Shown in pieces: positions 22,860 through 35,873 of a stretch of DNA of 64,000 nucleotides. Each line of letters opens with the position of its first letter. Positions within the stretch are counted from its first letter, which is position 1. The stretch is from contig JAQFVV010012396.1 in NCBI GenBank assembly GCA_028023455.1, positions 5,124,085 to 5,188,084 of the forward strand, read 5' to 3'. The stretch is from Epiperipatus broadwayi. Lineage: Eukaryota > Onychophora > Udeonychophora > Euonychophora > Peripatidae. The notes under the pieces are model-generated. The model was not told the DNA's origin, did no database searches, and was given only the letters and a program-made list of their open reading frames with translations. The translations under genes were made by a program, and so were the position numbers.

Positions 22860-23195
22860 CTAATTTCTCCACTTTTTCCTAAGAACAAAGTTCATTAGTG
22901 ATTTCCATTTATTATGTATAGTCACCTTAGGTTGGCTTGTGGGATTCTTTGTCATTGTCAAGTGAGCAGTTTTTTTTAATTTTCTTCTTTGTACCTTTTT
23001 TTTTCTATCCAAAATTTGTGTATTTTCCCAATTGAACATATGTTTATTGGCACATACATGGTTTGCTACTTTAGACACATCTATTTTCTCTCTTATAATC
23101 ATCAGTTTGTGTTCTTGCAAGTGCTTTTCAATGGGACGATTGGTCTCACCAATATATGTTCTTCCATATCCAAAGTTAAATTTTTCTAAAGACAT
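22860..23195 (-). pseudogene. GIY-YIG endonuclease fragment of a Penelope-like retroelement
   Basis: The 111-aa frame contains TYIGETNRPIEKHLQEHK near residues 13-30, which is the usual V/TYIGET..(R)..LxEH core of the Penelope-type GIY-YIG nuclease; the GIY half reads YGR. The segment NHVCANKHMFNWENTQIL (about residues 46-63) matches the conserved H...H.I.W....IL block. In complete elements this domain sits at the C terminus behind the reverse transcriptase and nicks target DNA. Here the frame starts in the flanking inverted repeat with no reverse transcriptase upstream, so it is a 5'-truncated remnant. The frame itself is uninterrupted to the stop, which suggests moderate age. Confidence 0.8.
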
Positions 23196-23244
23196 TCAAT
23201 ACTCATATTAGATAATGGAAATAGTCCAATATAAAAAATACAAC
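23172..23244 (-). repeat. Right inverted repeat of the Penelope-like fragment
   Basis: Reverse complement partner of 22527-22598, 73 nt, about 92 percent matched by eye. Confidence 0.85.
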
Positions 23245-25754
23245 AGATATAGATAACATTCAAGAATCAGAATAAATCTTAAATATATATATATATATTA
23301 CTGTATTGTTTGTGACAATTTAAGAAAATATACTCAGTTTATGAATTTTCAGATATTTTTTAGCAAGAATTATTAAAGGAGAAATACTTTTAATACAGCC
23401 TAATAGAAACATTCATATAAAAACAAATACCAGATAAAAGGACTAAAGCAACAATATGCATTGAATATACAATCTTGCCCAATAAAATATACAAATAAAT
23501 TATGATTATTAAATGGTGGAAGTTTATTAATAATGAAGCATTTGCTATGTTTAAAAATCACAATTGGAAGTTATAGTAAAATTATATATACAATGCATTA
23601 GTACAGCTCTCAGTAATTACTTGAAGTCATAGAATTATATTAGAAAATATTGGAGTATTAAACACATCTTTTTCAAAGAGTTTACAACATTATCAAAAAA
23701 GATATAAAAGATGATATATGACAGATATATTATCATATCCATCATCAATGTTCATTTAAATTTTACAGGTACATATAACTAAAGTTCCTAATATAAATTT
23801 AATGAAGTTTTGCTTTTTGATTTAACAAGGACATATGTATTCAGTGATTGTTCTCAGTTTTTGAGAAAAGTTTTCAATATAATAAAATCATTTTTTTTAT
23901 CCTGGTATAATTGTAAAACAAAATATTGTAAATCAGTGGCATTATAAAATACAAACAGAATGTAATAAGTAATTTGAATATTAATATTTGGATCAATGCA
24001 TTAAAATGATATTTTAACCATCTGCATCTAACAAAAAATAAAATGAATTTCAAAACAAACTTGCAATAAAAATTTGTAAAAAATTAAAAAGAGTTCATGA
24101 ATCTCAAAATGTTATTCTGAAAATAATAGACTAGACTCTTAAATGGAGTATAAAAATAATTGCAAATAAGCATACATTTTATAAACTGACTATACATCTA
24201 CTATTAATATCAAAAGGAAAAACCCCCTATAAGGCCCAAAGACATAATATTTTGATTCAACATATGTATAAAAGTATTCTAATATTCCTAACTTTTTGGA
24301 TGTTGTTTTACAATATTTTTTAATATGTCTTTATTAATTAAAAAATATCTTAGCTATTAGGTTTGATAAGAAATAATGAAATTTAATACAAAACCAACAA
24401 TAATTTAGTGACTCATATGTTTCTTACTAAGTAGGTCTTGACATTGGCCATGGGTATTTTTTCCAAAAAACGGAAGATCATATTTAATTAAATGATCCAA
24501 TTAAATCAGATGTGCTTACAATTCCAGGCCCTGCATTAATGTTAGGCAATTTTAAATGTTATGTTACAAAAGAAATATAATGTCCTATTAAGGTATATAT
24601 TTAATATAAAATTCATAATTGTTAACAAGTAACTCTTTTAATATTGTATTATGCTTATGTATTTTGATTTGGATTTGAATTAATATGCAAATTAGACCCG
24701 ACCTTATGAGCCTAATTTATTATTAGATTCAATCCCAATATTAATGAGAGGTGTAATTAATATTCATAAGTTTTCATACAAAACACATGCTCGCTTGGTA
24801 ATAGTGATTGGATATAACATTATATATATTTTAATGGCAGATTGTTATTAACACTGTTCCCCTTCTATTAGTAATATCAGTTTCTCATTAGTTGCCTAAC
24901 ACTATTGATTAAATCACATTTTGCAATATTTCGAGAGTAATCTCAATGACCTTCACTTCTTTGAGCATAATAAGTTAATTGCACTAATATGCAACTTTTT
25001 ATTTCTTTTATTTATTGTTCGGATATTCATGTTTTATTTATTTATATTATATAAACTATTTTCTAAAAAAATACTTCCAAGTAAATTAGTTTAAATAAAT
25101 AATCGAGACCAAAACGTGTCTTCGTTATTATTATTTTTTTATTGACCTTTGCTATTGTCTATTGACCATGTTGCTAAATAATTCAATCCATTGTTTTCAA
25201 ATATATATTGTTTCTTTAAGATTGAATATATATCTGCAATTATTTCTATTTTATGGCTACGCAATAATTTATATAAAAAGTCATATTAAAAAGTTCGATT
25301 GTTAAACAGAAAAAAATCAAATAGCATAAAAGGTTAAAATAGACGACAATCAATTTTTTGAATACATACATTCAGAATAAACCTTATAAACAAATATTAA
25401 ACTAAACTATGTTTATTCAGGAAAAGGTTTTTTCAATTGAAAGCACTTTACTGTGCTAAACAAATAAAAATCTAATTGCTTTAATATAAAACCCCAGTTG
25501 CTTTAAAAATAGCTGTATACTTACCCAGCTTTGAAGGTATTACAAATCTAATGTGCGTATGTGTGGGTATATTTATATCTTCAATAGTTTGGTAAATAAA
25601 AGAAGCTAGTTGCAAAGATAGTTCGATTTGAATATTTTTATAGTTTATGTATTTTAAAAAATATTATTAACTACTTTTAAGAGCATGTATAAATATAGTT
25701 TCTTTTAATAACAGTATTACATCCTTCACATATATACTTATAAAAGTTATAAGA
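23245..25754. other. AT-rich tract, nothing recognised
   Basis: No domain, RNA gene or shared repeat found. Confidence 0.4.
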
Positions 25755-25825
25755 AGAGCTCCAAAGCGTAATGGCAATGCATTTTTTTCACCATATCCAT
25801 GAGCTGGGTTCAAATCTTGATTGGA
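25755..25825 (+). repeat. Possible tRNA-derived SINE head
   Basis: gcgtaatggcaatgc resembles an A box region and gggttcaaatcttgattgg a T-arm with B box (gttcaaatc). The distance of about 45 nt fits. No second copy is seen in the window. Confidence 0.5.
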
Positions 25826-26169
25826 TAAATTTTGTCATTTTTACAAATTTTATACTGGTTTGGGATTTTTTTAATGTAATCGATTCATGATCAGTTTAGA
25901 TAACTAGCCAAAATCATTAATAATTGCTTATCTAACTATTCTTGTCTAGAATACAAAGAATGAAAAATTATTTAAATCATTCACATATCTAGCATTTGTC
26001 TTGCTAGGCAAGTAGGACTTTACTTTCACTATAACTTTTTGAAGAGCTATAAGATCTTTGCCATATAGGGAGCTATTTAACTTCTGTTTTACATTTTTGT
26101 CATATATATATACATCTATATAATACACAAATCAATGACACTATAAATAATACAATTTGAAATGATATA

Positions 26170-26290
26170 AACTCTTCAAAGTGGCATGTACAAATTAAAT
26201 ATTTTTCCATTGCTACATTGGTGAAAGATTCTATTGCTTTTGTCAATTTCTCGTTTCAAACATTTAAACTTTTTTTTCTCTTTAAATGTG
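26170..26290 (+). repeat. Family E repeat, single arm
   Basis: ataaactcttcaaag, catgtacaaatta, ccattgctacattggtgaaa match the arm of the foldback at 26490-26778. Confidence 0.65.
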
Positions 26291-26489
26291 ACTAATATAA
26301 ACCATTTTATATTAAAGTTTGAATTTTTAATTTAACAATGTTATTTTAATATCTATTTTACAAATACTTCTACATCCACAAAGCAGAATTATTTAAATAC
26401 ATATTCATCAATGAAATCCTGTATAATAAGGAACATATCTAAATATGTAATAAACAAATGAATAGTACTATAAATAATATAATAAAATA

Positions 26490-26778
26490 ATATAAACTCT
26501 TCAAAACATCATTTACAAATTATACAATATTTTATACACTGCTAACATTGATGTAAAAATTGTCTAATCACAATGAGACATATGTTTTGGACTTAGTTAT
26601 CTTATCAACTGTTATGTGAAAAGTCCAATCAAAGATCAAATATAACAACTTCATCACATAACAATTGACAAGAAAAGTTAAGTTCGAACATATATCTTGC
26701 AGAGATTGGTCAATTTTTCATCAATGTAGCAATGGATAAAATATGTAATTTATAGATGACACTTTGAAGGTTATACTG
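26490..26778. repeat. Family E foldback element
   Basis: The left arm (26490-26620: aactcttcaaaacatcattt, ctaacattgatgtaaaaatt, gacatatgttttggacttag, caactgttatgtga) is mirrored on the right (26660-26778). Arms are about 120 nt with many mismatches and the loop is about 40 nt. A third half-copy lies at 26170-26290. Confidence 0.75.
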
Positions 26779-27192
26779 TTAATTTATATATTTATATAAT
26801 GTGCTTACATTTATGTTCACTACTTGTTTGAAAGAATAAAACAGGATGAAAATACCAATAAGATATAATATATAGAGTGTGTTTGTGTATAAAAAAAATA
26901 AAAAATTTAAATACAATTTTCTTAAACATGTCCAAAATAAGAGGTATGATCCCATAATTGTATTTCTTCGATTAAATAAATTAAAATGTTATAAATTACT
27001 AAAAGCTACACTGTTCTAGTTTTACTGAAAACAGAGAGAAAAGTAATAAAATATTTGCTTTGATGTAATAATATTGTACTAGGAAAGATGTTATGAAACA
27101 AATGACTATAATAAAAGGAAACTTGTTAATAAAGAAATAATACATCTAAATAAAAATAATTTGTTTACTGTGAAAACACTATTTATATACAC
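26779..27192. other. AT-rich spacer, nothing recognised
   Basis: No feature found. Confidence 0.5.
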
Positions 27193-27287
27193 TAATAAAT
27201 GTAATAAGTGCGCTTATATGCAACATAGAGAAGCTTATTTCGATAAATTAAGTATGTTGCATATAAGCACACTTATTACATTTATTA
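27193..27287. repeat. Foldback element, 35-nt arms
   Basis: taataaatgtaataagtg with cttatatgcaacata (27193-27227) is mirrored at 27253-27287 with one mismatch; the loop is 25 nt. The 91-aa frame at 27161-27436 reads through this hairpin and is not credited as a gene. Confidence 0.85.
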
Positions 27288-28979
27288 CATATAAAAGAAG
27301 TACCAACAGTTATCTACAGCTTAATAAAAATATAGAAAGAATTGTATTTCTTCACTGTTACAAACATAATTATATTTCTAGTGCTAAGAAAATATTTTCA
27401 AAAGTTGTAGTGAATAGTATAAAAAGATTTTTATAACTTGATTAAAAAAAATCAATCAATTATGAAAGAAGTCAAGATATAAAGATAGATACAGAAAACA
27501 TACGTTGATTAAAAACTGAAGATATAATACTTTGATTAAAGTGTTTTTTTAATTATGATGCAATTTGAAAAATCAAGAGATTTGAAGAGGAAGTGTTTTT
27601 CATTTCTGTTCTATATTATTAAGGGAGAAAAAAAGAGTATAAATAGAGAGTTTTTAAATAGACAAGAATATAGAAAAAATTAAGATTACTATCCACATAA
27701 ATCCTGCTGCTTAGATTCATGATTATTGGAGATAAAGATCACTAAAGCTAAGGGGAAAGGGGAGAAAGTAGACTTCAGAATTTTCATCATCATAGCTGAA
27801 ATATTAAGTAAACTATGATGAAAATTTCCAGATTTACAGTTCACATAATATTAATACTAAAATCCAATGCTAGACATTCATTTTAATTGCAATGACTATT
27901 ATAAAAATGTAGAAGTCAACATTTCTATGATGTTAAATGTCGGTAGAATCCTGAAATAACTGTCTTTCCTCCCTAGGAGTACATAGGACCACATCAGAAC
28001 TAGCTAAATTGCTAGAATCTATAAATCTCAAAGCAACTTATTAACACGTAAAGTTTTCTAAGTAAGACAAAATGTATACCATAATATATATATATATGAA
28101 ATTAAAAAAATCTATTCAAAAAAGAAAATTAAGTATGAAGAAAAATATTACCCCATAATTTGAAAGTGCATTAAACCCTAGTATGACATATATCTGACAT
28201 TCAAAACGAAATAAGATGACAACATTTATATAAAATTTTAATATGTAATTCCCTAAATCGAATATATATTTTAGGCAAAATATAGACATTAAATTACATA
28301 ATGTATCCTTTATATACAAAGTAATTCTAAATAATAATAATTTTATTATAATTTTATATTATTTTCATTTCTTTTAGATAATATGTATTTTTTTAATGTT
28401 AATAGTTTTAATATTTTATAAATTGTAATTTTTATGACTATTATTTATATTAAGAATTTAAGAAAAATATTCTTTTAATATTTTTTATTTTATATTAAAA
28501 GATTTTTATGACAACACAAAACAACATTATTGAATAGCTTTAGAAAAAAATGTCGTGATAGATTTCTAATTTATTACAATCACAAATGTAAAGTAGTTAT
28601 ATAAATGTGAGCAGTAATACAGATAGTTATCAATAGATATACAAATGTTGGTAGATCATTTAATTAATGATATTAATTGATATCTAATGAATAAAATATT
28701 ATAACTAAATGATTAATTTATCTTTTTATAATAACCTCAGTATTGGAGAATCTAGAATAAATTTGTTATATGCCAATCCAATTGTTGGTATATCTATATA
28801 TAATAACGTAACGCAAGATAATTTTATGCTTATAACAAATAGATGAGTGCTAAATTCAACCCTACTTATTTGTATGTATCTATATTTGTTAGCTTTATTA
28901 AATTTTTTAAGTTTAAATCTCAGTAATTTTTTTGTTTATTTTGTCATTATACTTCTTAAACGTGTATATGTGTGTGCAT
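27288..28979. other. AT-rich tract, nothing recognised
   Basis: Small imperfect hairpin at 27777-27830 (ttttcatcatcatag / ctatgatgaaaa). Nothing else. Confidence 0.45.
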
Positions 28980-29370
28980 ACATGTGAAGATGATAATATA
29001 TGTGATAATGATACTATATTTGTGAGAAATAATATATCTGTAAATGATAAAATGTAAGTAGACATAATGAGGATAATGTATATGTTACGATTTTAATATA
29101 GACAGATGATGATAATATATATATATGATAATAATCAATAAATCAAGTTATATATAGCTTGACATTGCTTTTATATTATATATATATAATAACGTATATA
29201 TTACGATTATAATATATATAGGCGATGATAGTATATATATATATGGTGATAATATATATGTTATGATAGTAATAAATATAGATGATGATAATAATATATG
29301 TGATGATAATATATACCTATAATGATAATATACCTACATGGTGATGATAACATAGTTATATGATGATGAT
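28980..29370. repeat. Degenerate tandem repeat of gatgataatatatat-type units
   Basis: Words gatgataatatat, tgataatgata, gatgatagtatatat recur with variable spacing over about 390 bp. No single period holds over the whole tract, so it is an old, eroded minisatellite or microsatellite. Confidence 0.7.
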
Positions 29371-30224
29371 TATAAAGAAATAAGAGGAAACTCAATGAAA
29401 GTGATGCCTTAAATGACTACAAATTAAAAGTTGTATATTGTAATGCCAATGATCATTCTCATGTATATGGAATATTGTGATCTGATCAGTTTAAATCCGG
29501 GGATGTAGACTGGTGTAAATTGGAAATTTAATAAGGAATTGAATTAGGATCTGAAGGAATACTAATTTATTAATTCGATGATGGGGTTTCTCATATATTA
29601 GCTATGAATTACAAACTAATTCTATTTTTTTTTCTATACATTGAGCTTACCTCTTGGAGGCATTGAAGTATTCATTTTCTATCAACTAATAATTAATAAA
29701 GTAAATAATTGGTAATTATATTTTAAAAATTTATAAAACTATATTTTCATACTCGAGTTTTTTTCAGTTACTTATGAAATAAAACTTCCTCAGTTAGAAA
29801 AAAAATAGTTGTGAATAAGAAATTAATTTAGTTTTGAACATTTATAATTTTACAAACATTTAAATTATTATTATTAATAATTGTACAAATATTTATTTAC
29901 TTCATGTATAATAATGAAGATTTTAATATTGTTAACATTATATATATATATATATAAGTTCATCATATTTGGAGATGAACTGTTTGGATCTTTTTTCTGA
30001 AATCTATAATATGAAAATCAACTAAACATAATAAGAATATCTCAAATACTGCAATTATGATTTTTATATATTGTCTTATAATATTAATGATCTGTTATTA
30101 AGTAGGTATAAAATCTTAATTCAAATTGTTGTATGGAAGGTGCCTCTTTTAATATTATATTACAATATTTTAAAGTGTTTTGGTAATTTTACTTATATGT
30201 TTATGGATTCATTAGGCAATAGAT
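29371..30224. other. AT-rich tract, nothing recognised
   Basis: Only a (TA)n run near 29940-29957 stands out. Confidence 0.45.
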
Positions 30225-30385
30225 AGGGATTTTATGCACAAGCCTTTCTGGCATCCATTGATTCATCTTGTTAGCACAAGATGGCACTACTATATGGAGA
30301 GTTTTGCTTTGTTTTGAATTGTTTAATAACAATTATGTGCTAGTATGAGATAGTGATCATGTGATGTTTAGTGGTTTATAAATAT
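30225..30385 (+). repeat. Family B repeat, 3' portion
   Basis: gggattttatgcacaagcct, catccattgattc, ggcactactatatggagagt, aacaattatgtgctagtatg and gatgtttagtggttta follow the family order. The ribozyme part is missing. Confidence 0.8.
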
Positions 30386-30839
30386 CATTCTGTAATCATG
30401 TGAAGGAAAATAGAACAATACTTAAAAGTTAATAATTAGAAATAATAATTAAATAATAAACATTATAGTTGTGATTCATTGTATTTTGACTCAAATAATT
30501 TATTTAATCATATTATCATATTCATTGAACACAATTTTCTCAGTGGATGCAAACTTTGCCATTTCTTGCACTTGTTTACATTACAAAAAACTTAAATCAA
30601 GAGATCTCACTAAGAATAAGTAGTGAGATTGTAACAGATCAAAGAGGTGACCACATTATAAAAATACATGACTATTATCTGTGTATCATCGAAGTTAATA
30701 TGAATAGCTTTTCACATCTCTATTTCATCTACTGTAAGCTTTAAGAACTAAAAGATTCCAGATAATAATATTTAACAAATTACTATCCAGTGTTGTCATA
30801 TCCAATATCTCTAGATTAATTTCAAACATATGGTCTTTA

Positions 30840-30955
30840 TTAGTGAGAGACTCTTTACTAATAAAAGCCTTAAAGTTGAAATTAGTCTGGGAATATTGGA
30901 TAGACAATACTGAGTATGGGCTTAGCTTTATTAAGCCCTATCATTTGGCATCTAT
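30840..30955 (+). repeat. Family B repeat, ribozyme portion, strongly decayed
   Basis: ctaataaaagcc, gaaattagtctgggaatatt and a following gggctt segment correspond to the family core. CTGATGA reads CTAATAA, so the ribozyme is dead. Confidence 0.55.
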
Positions 30956-33900
30956 TAGGTATTAAACCTTACAGTAGATGGCATAGAAGTGTGATAAAAT
31001 ATGATTTTAAACAACAATGAGAAAGTCATGAGAAGGTTAATATAAGAATGTATGGTTGAATCAAGAAAGTTGCCAATGTTGTGAAATAGCAAATTTGAAC
31101 AGTGTCTTTCTATACCACTGGAAATGAAAAAGCAAAATCATCTACACAATTTCTCAAATGTTGTTGAAAAATAATGGCCATTAATGAATGATTCAGTAAA
31201 AGTTTGTCATTTTTATGACAGTAAAATATTATTTGGAATACAATAGTGTTCTTCTGTTCAAATGTGATACTTTTTCACAATAATATCCCATTTATATCAA
31301 AATAAACATGATCACTGAGAAGATTTTCAATTTGTCATTCAAGAAGTAAGATGTAATACTTTGCACATAAATATCTTCACTCTTGTAAATAGCATATGGA
31401 ATTGTCTTGATATCACTTATGCACTCTTACAATCCTATATCTTATCTATAATGTTCTAACTTGTAGGAATGTTAGCTTTGTTTGCTTTATAATAATAGAA
31501 GCCTTTATCTTAAAATTATTTTTAAGACTTATAATTATCATTAAATCTCTATATGCATCAATAACACTATATTAATAGCATCAACAGTTTTATAATATAG
31601 GTTAAAAAGTATGGCAAGAATTTTCTATCTGTATTTACATTTATCAAATCATTTATAAATATAATTCAATATGAAATTTGATATTGTTATTGTAATAAAA
31701 GTGTCATTTTTTTTCTGTGATAAAAAAAATTATACTATTTTTTAATAGATTGCAAGCACATGTTAGTGTAGTCATATAAAGTGCAGTTGAGTTTTATTTT
31801 CATATCTCAGAACAAAAGTAAACCATGGGCTTAACTTTCATAATAATATAACACATCTAATGAAGACAACTCTGTCATAGTGTAAGTGTATGTCATATTT
31901 TTTAGAATCAACCCATTAGCACTTGTCTCTCTATTTGAGATTAATATTCTGACACTCTAGATCAGGATTTCCATCATACTATATGCATACAACCAAAACA
32001 CATTTGGGAATATGTATAAATATCGAAAAATGACGGGAAAGCACATATATCAATTAATTAATGGAATTAGTTTTTTGTACAATCCACGGTATATACTCGG
32101 TATATACTCAGTATCTTTACTATTTATTTGTTTTTTAATTCCACTGTTGGACTACTTATTTACACTTACAGCATATAAGTTTGAAGTATGCCAATTATAT
32201 TAATTGGCTAATATGAAGGGTTCAATTATGGAAAAGGACTGTCAAGTAAAGGAAACGCCTTTTATAGTTTATATATGTACATACATTTATAAAATAAGCA
32301 TTAAATACTGTAGTAACTTTTATTAATAAATAATGAGAAAACTTGATAATAAAGTTTTTTTTTTTATTAATTCAGAATATTGTTTTATATCAATAAACAA
32401 CATTATAATAAATTACTTTGCAAAAATATCTAAGTATACATTGATTAATCATATTTTTTTTTGCTTATTTATCAAATGAATAATACTTTATTAATAGCTT
32501 TAGGATATGCCAATACAATTTTGCCCAGCTTTATTCAAAATTATTATTAAACTAAAAGTTGTTTCTAAAAAAAAGTATTTCTTTAATAACATAAAAAATT
32601 TTTTTAATTATTACAACAAATATAATTGTTTGGAACTTGATACTGTTATAACGGTTTTAACATTTTTCTAACGCCATCAATATGAAAGCAATAATATTAA
32701 TTTTTAAAATTAATATGAACCTTTTTTTAATCTGACAATGTTATTGTGATTATTAGAATAATATTAATATTCTAGCATACTTTGTTTTTTTTTACATGTT
32801 TGTTATTTCTTCAGGACTGAAATGATAAATAATATTCTTACAAAGATTCAGTTTATTATATATTTTGCGGTATTAAATGTCTATCTAAAGTATTTTTAGA
32901 AATTTGAAAAATATCACTGACGGACATATAAGTTTATTGCAGGTATCAAATATCTAATTATTTTTAACAGAATAGTTTTTAATAACATACGACTTTTTTT
33001 ATTAAATCCTGAAAGTGGAAGTTTTTAGTATATAGATGCGTTTGAATTGTAGTGTTACCAGAGACTGTTTCTAATTCCTTAAACCACCCACAGGACTAAT
33101 GAGTCTATTTTAGAAATCAATAAGAGATTGTCATTTCTAATTAGGAGTTGGAAATGACATTTTTCAGACAAATAACTAGAAGATTCAACGCTAGAAAAGC
33201 TTGATTTATATTAAAACTAGAAAGACGATTAGTTATTTTCTTATCTTGGTTACTTTAATATTTTTGTTTTTTAAAGATAAATTTAAAACATATACCTAAA
33301 ATATATTATAATTCTATTCAATCGGTGATTTGTATATTTTTACATAATAATGGTGAAATTTTATAAACAAAATCTGACTTCTTTGAAATAATGATAAAGA
33401 ATTCAGAATGACTGTGTTTAATTTTATATCTCTCTTAAGTATCATTAAGATTTGATCAGAGATAATATACTTGATGAGATTAAAACATGTTTTTGTAATC
33501 TTATAAAATGATACTGTTATGGGGGGGGGGGTCTTGATAGAATTTCTAGATATTTTATAAAATATTAAGGGGGAATGTTTGCTTCAAAACTATCCAATTT
33601 TTTTTTCAGTAAAATATGGTCCAATGATAGTCTACCACAATATTTTAAGGATGTTTCTATTGGCATTATTTATAAAAAAAACACAATAATTATTATAAAG
33701 TGTCAATGCTATCCTCTATAACAAATATACTTTCAGAGATTTTTTTAGAACTGATTTCTTCTAATTGGATTACTAGGGATTCAATATAGTATTTAAAAAA
33801 TCTACAGATGTGATTTTTTGATTGCTAGATGTATACAAAAGTAAGTATCTTGGGCAGAAGTATATTCATATATTTAATCTCATTTTATATAATCAATAAA

Positions 33901-34375
33901 GCTTGTTCAAAATTAATTAATTATCTATAGAAATTTATTAATATTATATAAGTTCTATATAATGATATGAGAGAAAGCATTACTATTTGTGATGGAAAAA
34001 ATGAGGCATTTGAAATAAGTTAAAATTTTAAAAAATGCATATTAATTCCAGTTAGTTTTATTTTTTTATTTTTATAGTAATGTTATTTTGAAATAATTTG
34101 TAGACAGCTTTATAAAGCAAGTGTTTTATTTGAACTGACTAAAAGTAACACTCAACTTATCTGACAACAAATTGATCTTAAGATTTTAAACATTTTGTTT
34201 AAAAATTATTCCTTAAAAACTTATCATCTAGTGCCAAAAAAATATGTAACAACATATTAGACTTGGATGGTTATTGGCCTAAAAATGTGAAATAATTTAA
34301 ATATTTTAATAATGTTTTACATAGATAAACTTGAGAGTTGAATTTAACAAGCTAAAAGTCATATAACAATTAAAT
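30956..34375. other. AT-rich tract, nothing recognised
   Basis: A G11 run lies at 33521-33531. A 63-aa frame at 32012-32203 has no known domain. No shared repeat found. Confidence 0.4.
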
Positions 34376-34770
34376 CTTTATTTGTTAACAGAGAGATTTG
34401 AACTTAGGAATTTTAGTCTATATTCATCCTTCATTCCATCTCAAACAAATGATATACATGACCACATACATGTGAAAACAATAAAATATCCACAATATAT
34501 GTATTTCATGCTGAACCAGCACTCATCAGTTGGGACAGATCATAATCTTCCACACATATATACAATCAGTGTTCATGTTATATTAAGATAACAATTTCTT
34601 AAACTTTAATAGACAGGCTTCAATCTTTTCATCCTTTCAACAATTAAATAATCCATTTCATTGAAACACCAATGATGGAACACTCAATGCTCTTGCTGAA
34701 TTTGATATTGTAGTCATACCCATGTAGACAATACATCAGTTTAAGCACTCATATTATTGGACCATTACAT
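34376..34770 (-). repeat. Family A repeat copy 6
   Basis: Words agagatttgaacttag (B-box-like end), ccacaatatatgtatttcat, actcatcagttggg, gacaggcttcaatc, cacccatgtagac-like follow the family order. The 69-aa frame over it is a shadow. Confidence 0.85.
34486..34543 (-). ncRNA. Hammerhead ribozyme motif, family A copy 6 (core intact)
   Basis: CTGATGA, stem II GTGCT/AGCAT (five pairs with one G-U), GAAA and stem III ATA-CA-TAT plus A17 are all intact. Stem I is weakened: the lower half has one mismatch (CCCAA/TTGTG) and the upper half one. Confidence 0.7.
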
Positions 34771-35364
34771 ATCAATTTATATTAATAGGAGAGGGTCTTA
34801 TAAAATATGGCAAATATTATGTCAGATTTAATGATAGTCTATAATATCTTGCAAAGATGGCTAGATAATAAAAAAAACTATCAATATATTCTTCAGCTTA
34901 CTAAATGTTATGACAATGAATATACAATTGCAAAGTGTATCTTTGAAAGATTGCTAAATGGATGAGGAATAAGTTTTTCAAAAATTATTTTATGTTAAGA
35001 ATATTTTTTGTTGGAAATACCAATCACATTTATGTTGTTAATCTTAAAACCATTATTAAGATGTTCAGTATTCACTGTGAGAATATGGATGAAGATGCAA
35101 ATACAACCAAGAACTATAATTTTAAAAAAAAATTAAAGTTTTAAAAAAAAACATTTGCTCCAGAAGTTAAAAAATATCAGTATAAAGTATCAAAAGATAT
35201 AAGTGAATGTATTTCTATTTCATAGATTGGTTTATATAATCATTGCAAAAACAAAATATCTTTCTATTTATTATTATTATTTCTTTTTTTGCAGTGAAGA
35301 TGATAATACTCATTTATGAATATCAGTTAATAATGGTGGTGATAATACAATTAAATCAATAATA
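34771..35364. other. AT-rich spacer, nothing recognised
   Basis: The 60-aa frame at 34962-35144 has no domain. No repeat found. Confidence 0.45.
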
Positions 35365-35873
35365 ATATTGGTGCTGATTTAGTTTGCACTCATGGCCATT
35401 TTGAAATCTAACAATCAACCAAAACTATCACTGACACACCCAACTGATAAATGATATAAATATGGAATAAAAGTACTTTAAATTCATCTTTTAAAAATTA
35501 TAAGCTAGTAAAAGTAATATATTTTATTTTATATGAGCATATAATATAATTCATGTTTTAGAAGTTATAATCTTTTAGTTTTGGAAATTATAAGTTTCAT
35601 TTGATCACAGTTCTTCATTTTTTGGACAATACTTCATAATGGCCAAACCGTCTTTCCCCTTCTTTACATATGTGCAGTCATATTTCAAATATTTTATGAA
35701 AATAAATGTATAAAAAAAAATCTCTAATAAAATAAAGCATATTATTTTTACTAGCTTATAATTTCTAAAGTACTTTTATTCAATATTTATATCATTTAAT
35801 CGTTGGATGTGTCAGTGGTAATTTTTAGATTTCAAAATGACTGTGAGCACAAATTAATTGGCACCATGATATT
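35365..35873. repeat. Large foldback element, about 150-nt arms
   Basis: The left arm (35365-35530: atattggtgctgatttagtt, ggccattttgaaatctaa, cactgacacacccaac, ataagctagtaaaagtaata) is mirrored at 35726-35873 with scattered mismatches. The spacer is about 200 nt. No coding capacity. Confidence 0.8.

Larger units (their letters stand above)
22527..23244 (-). mobile_element. Compact Penelope-like element fragment bounded by 72-bp inverted repeats
   Basis: 22527-22598 and 23172-23244 are inverted copies of each other with about five mismatches and one indel. Between them, reading on the minus strand, come a GIY-YIG endonuclease frame, a tRNA-like segment with A and B boxes, and a CTGAAGA...GAAAC hammerhead-like core. 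The endonuclease start lies inside the right repeat. The reverse transcriptase expected upstream of the endonuclease in Penelope-like elements is absent. Inverted and partial duplications at the ends are common in that class. I did not find a clear target-site duplication. Confidence 0.7.

Noticed and set aside
22989-23189. 66-aa plus-strand frame
   Set aside because: It is antisense to the GIY-YIG endonuclease fragment.
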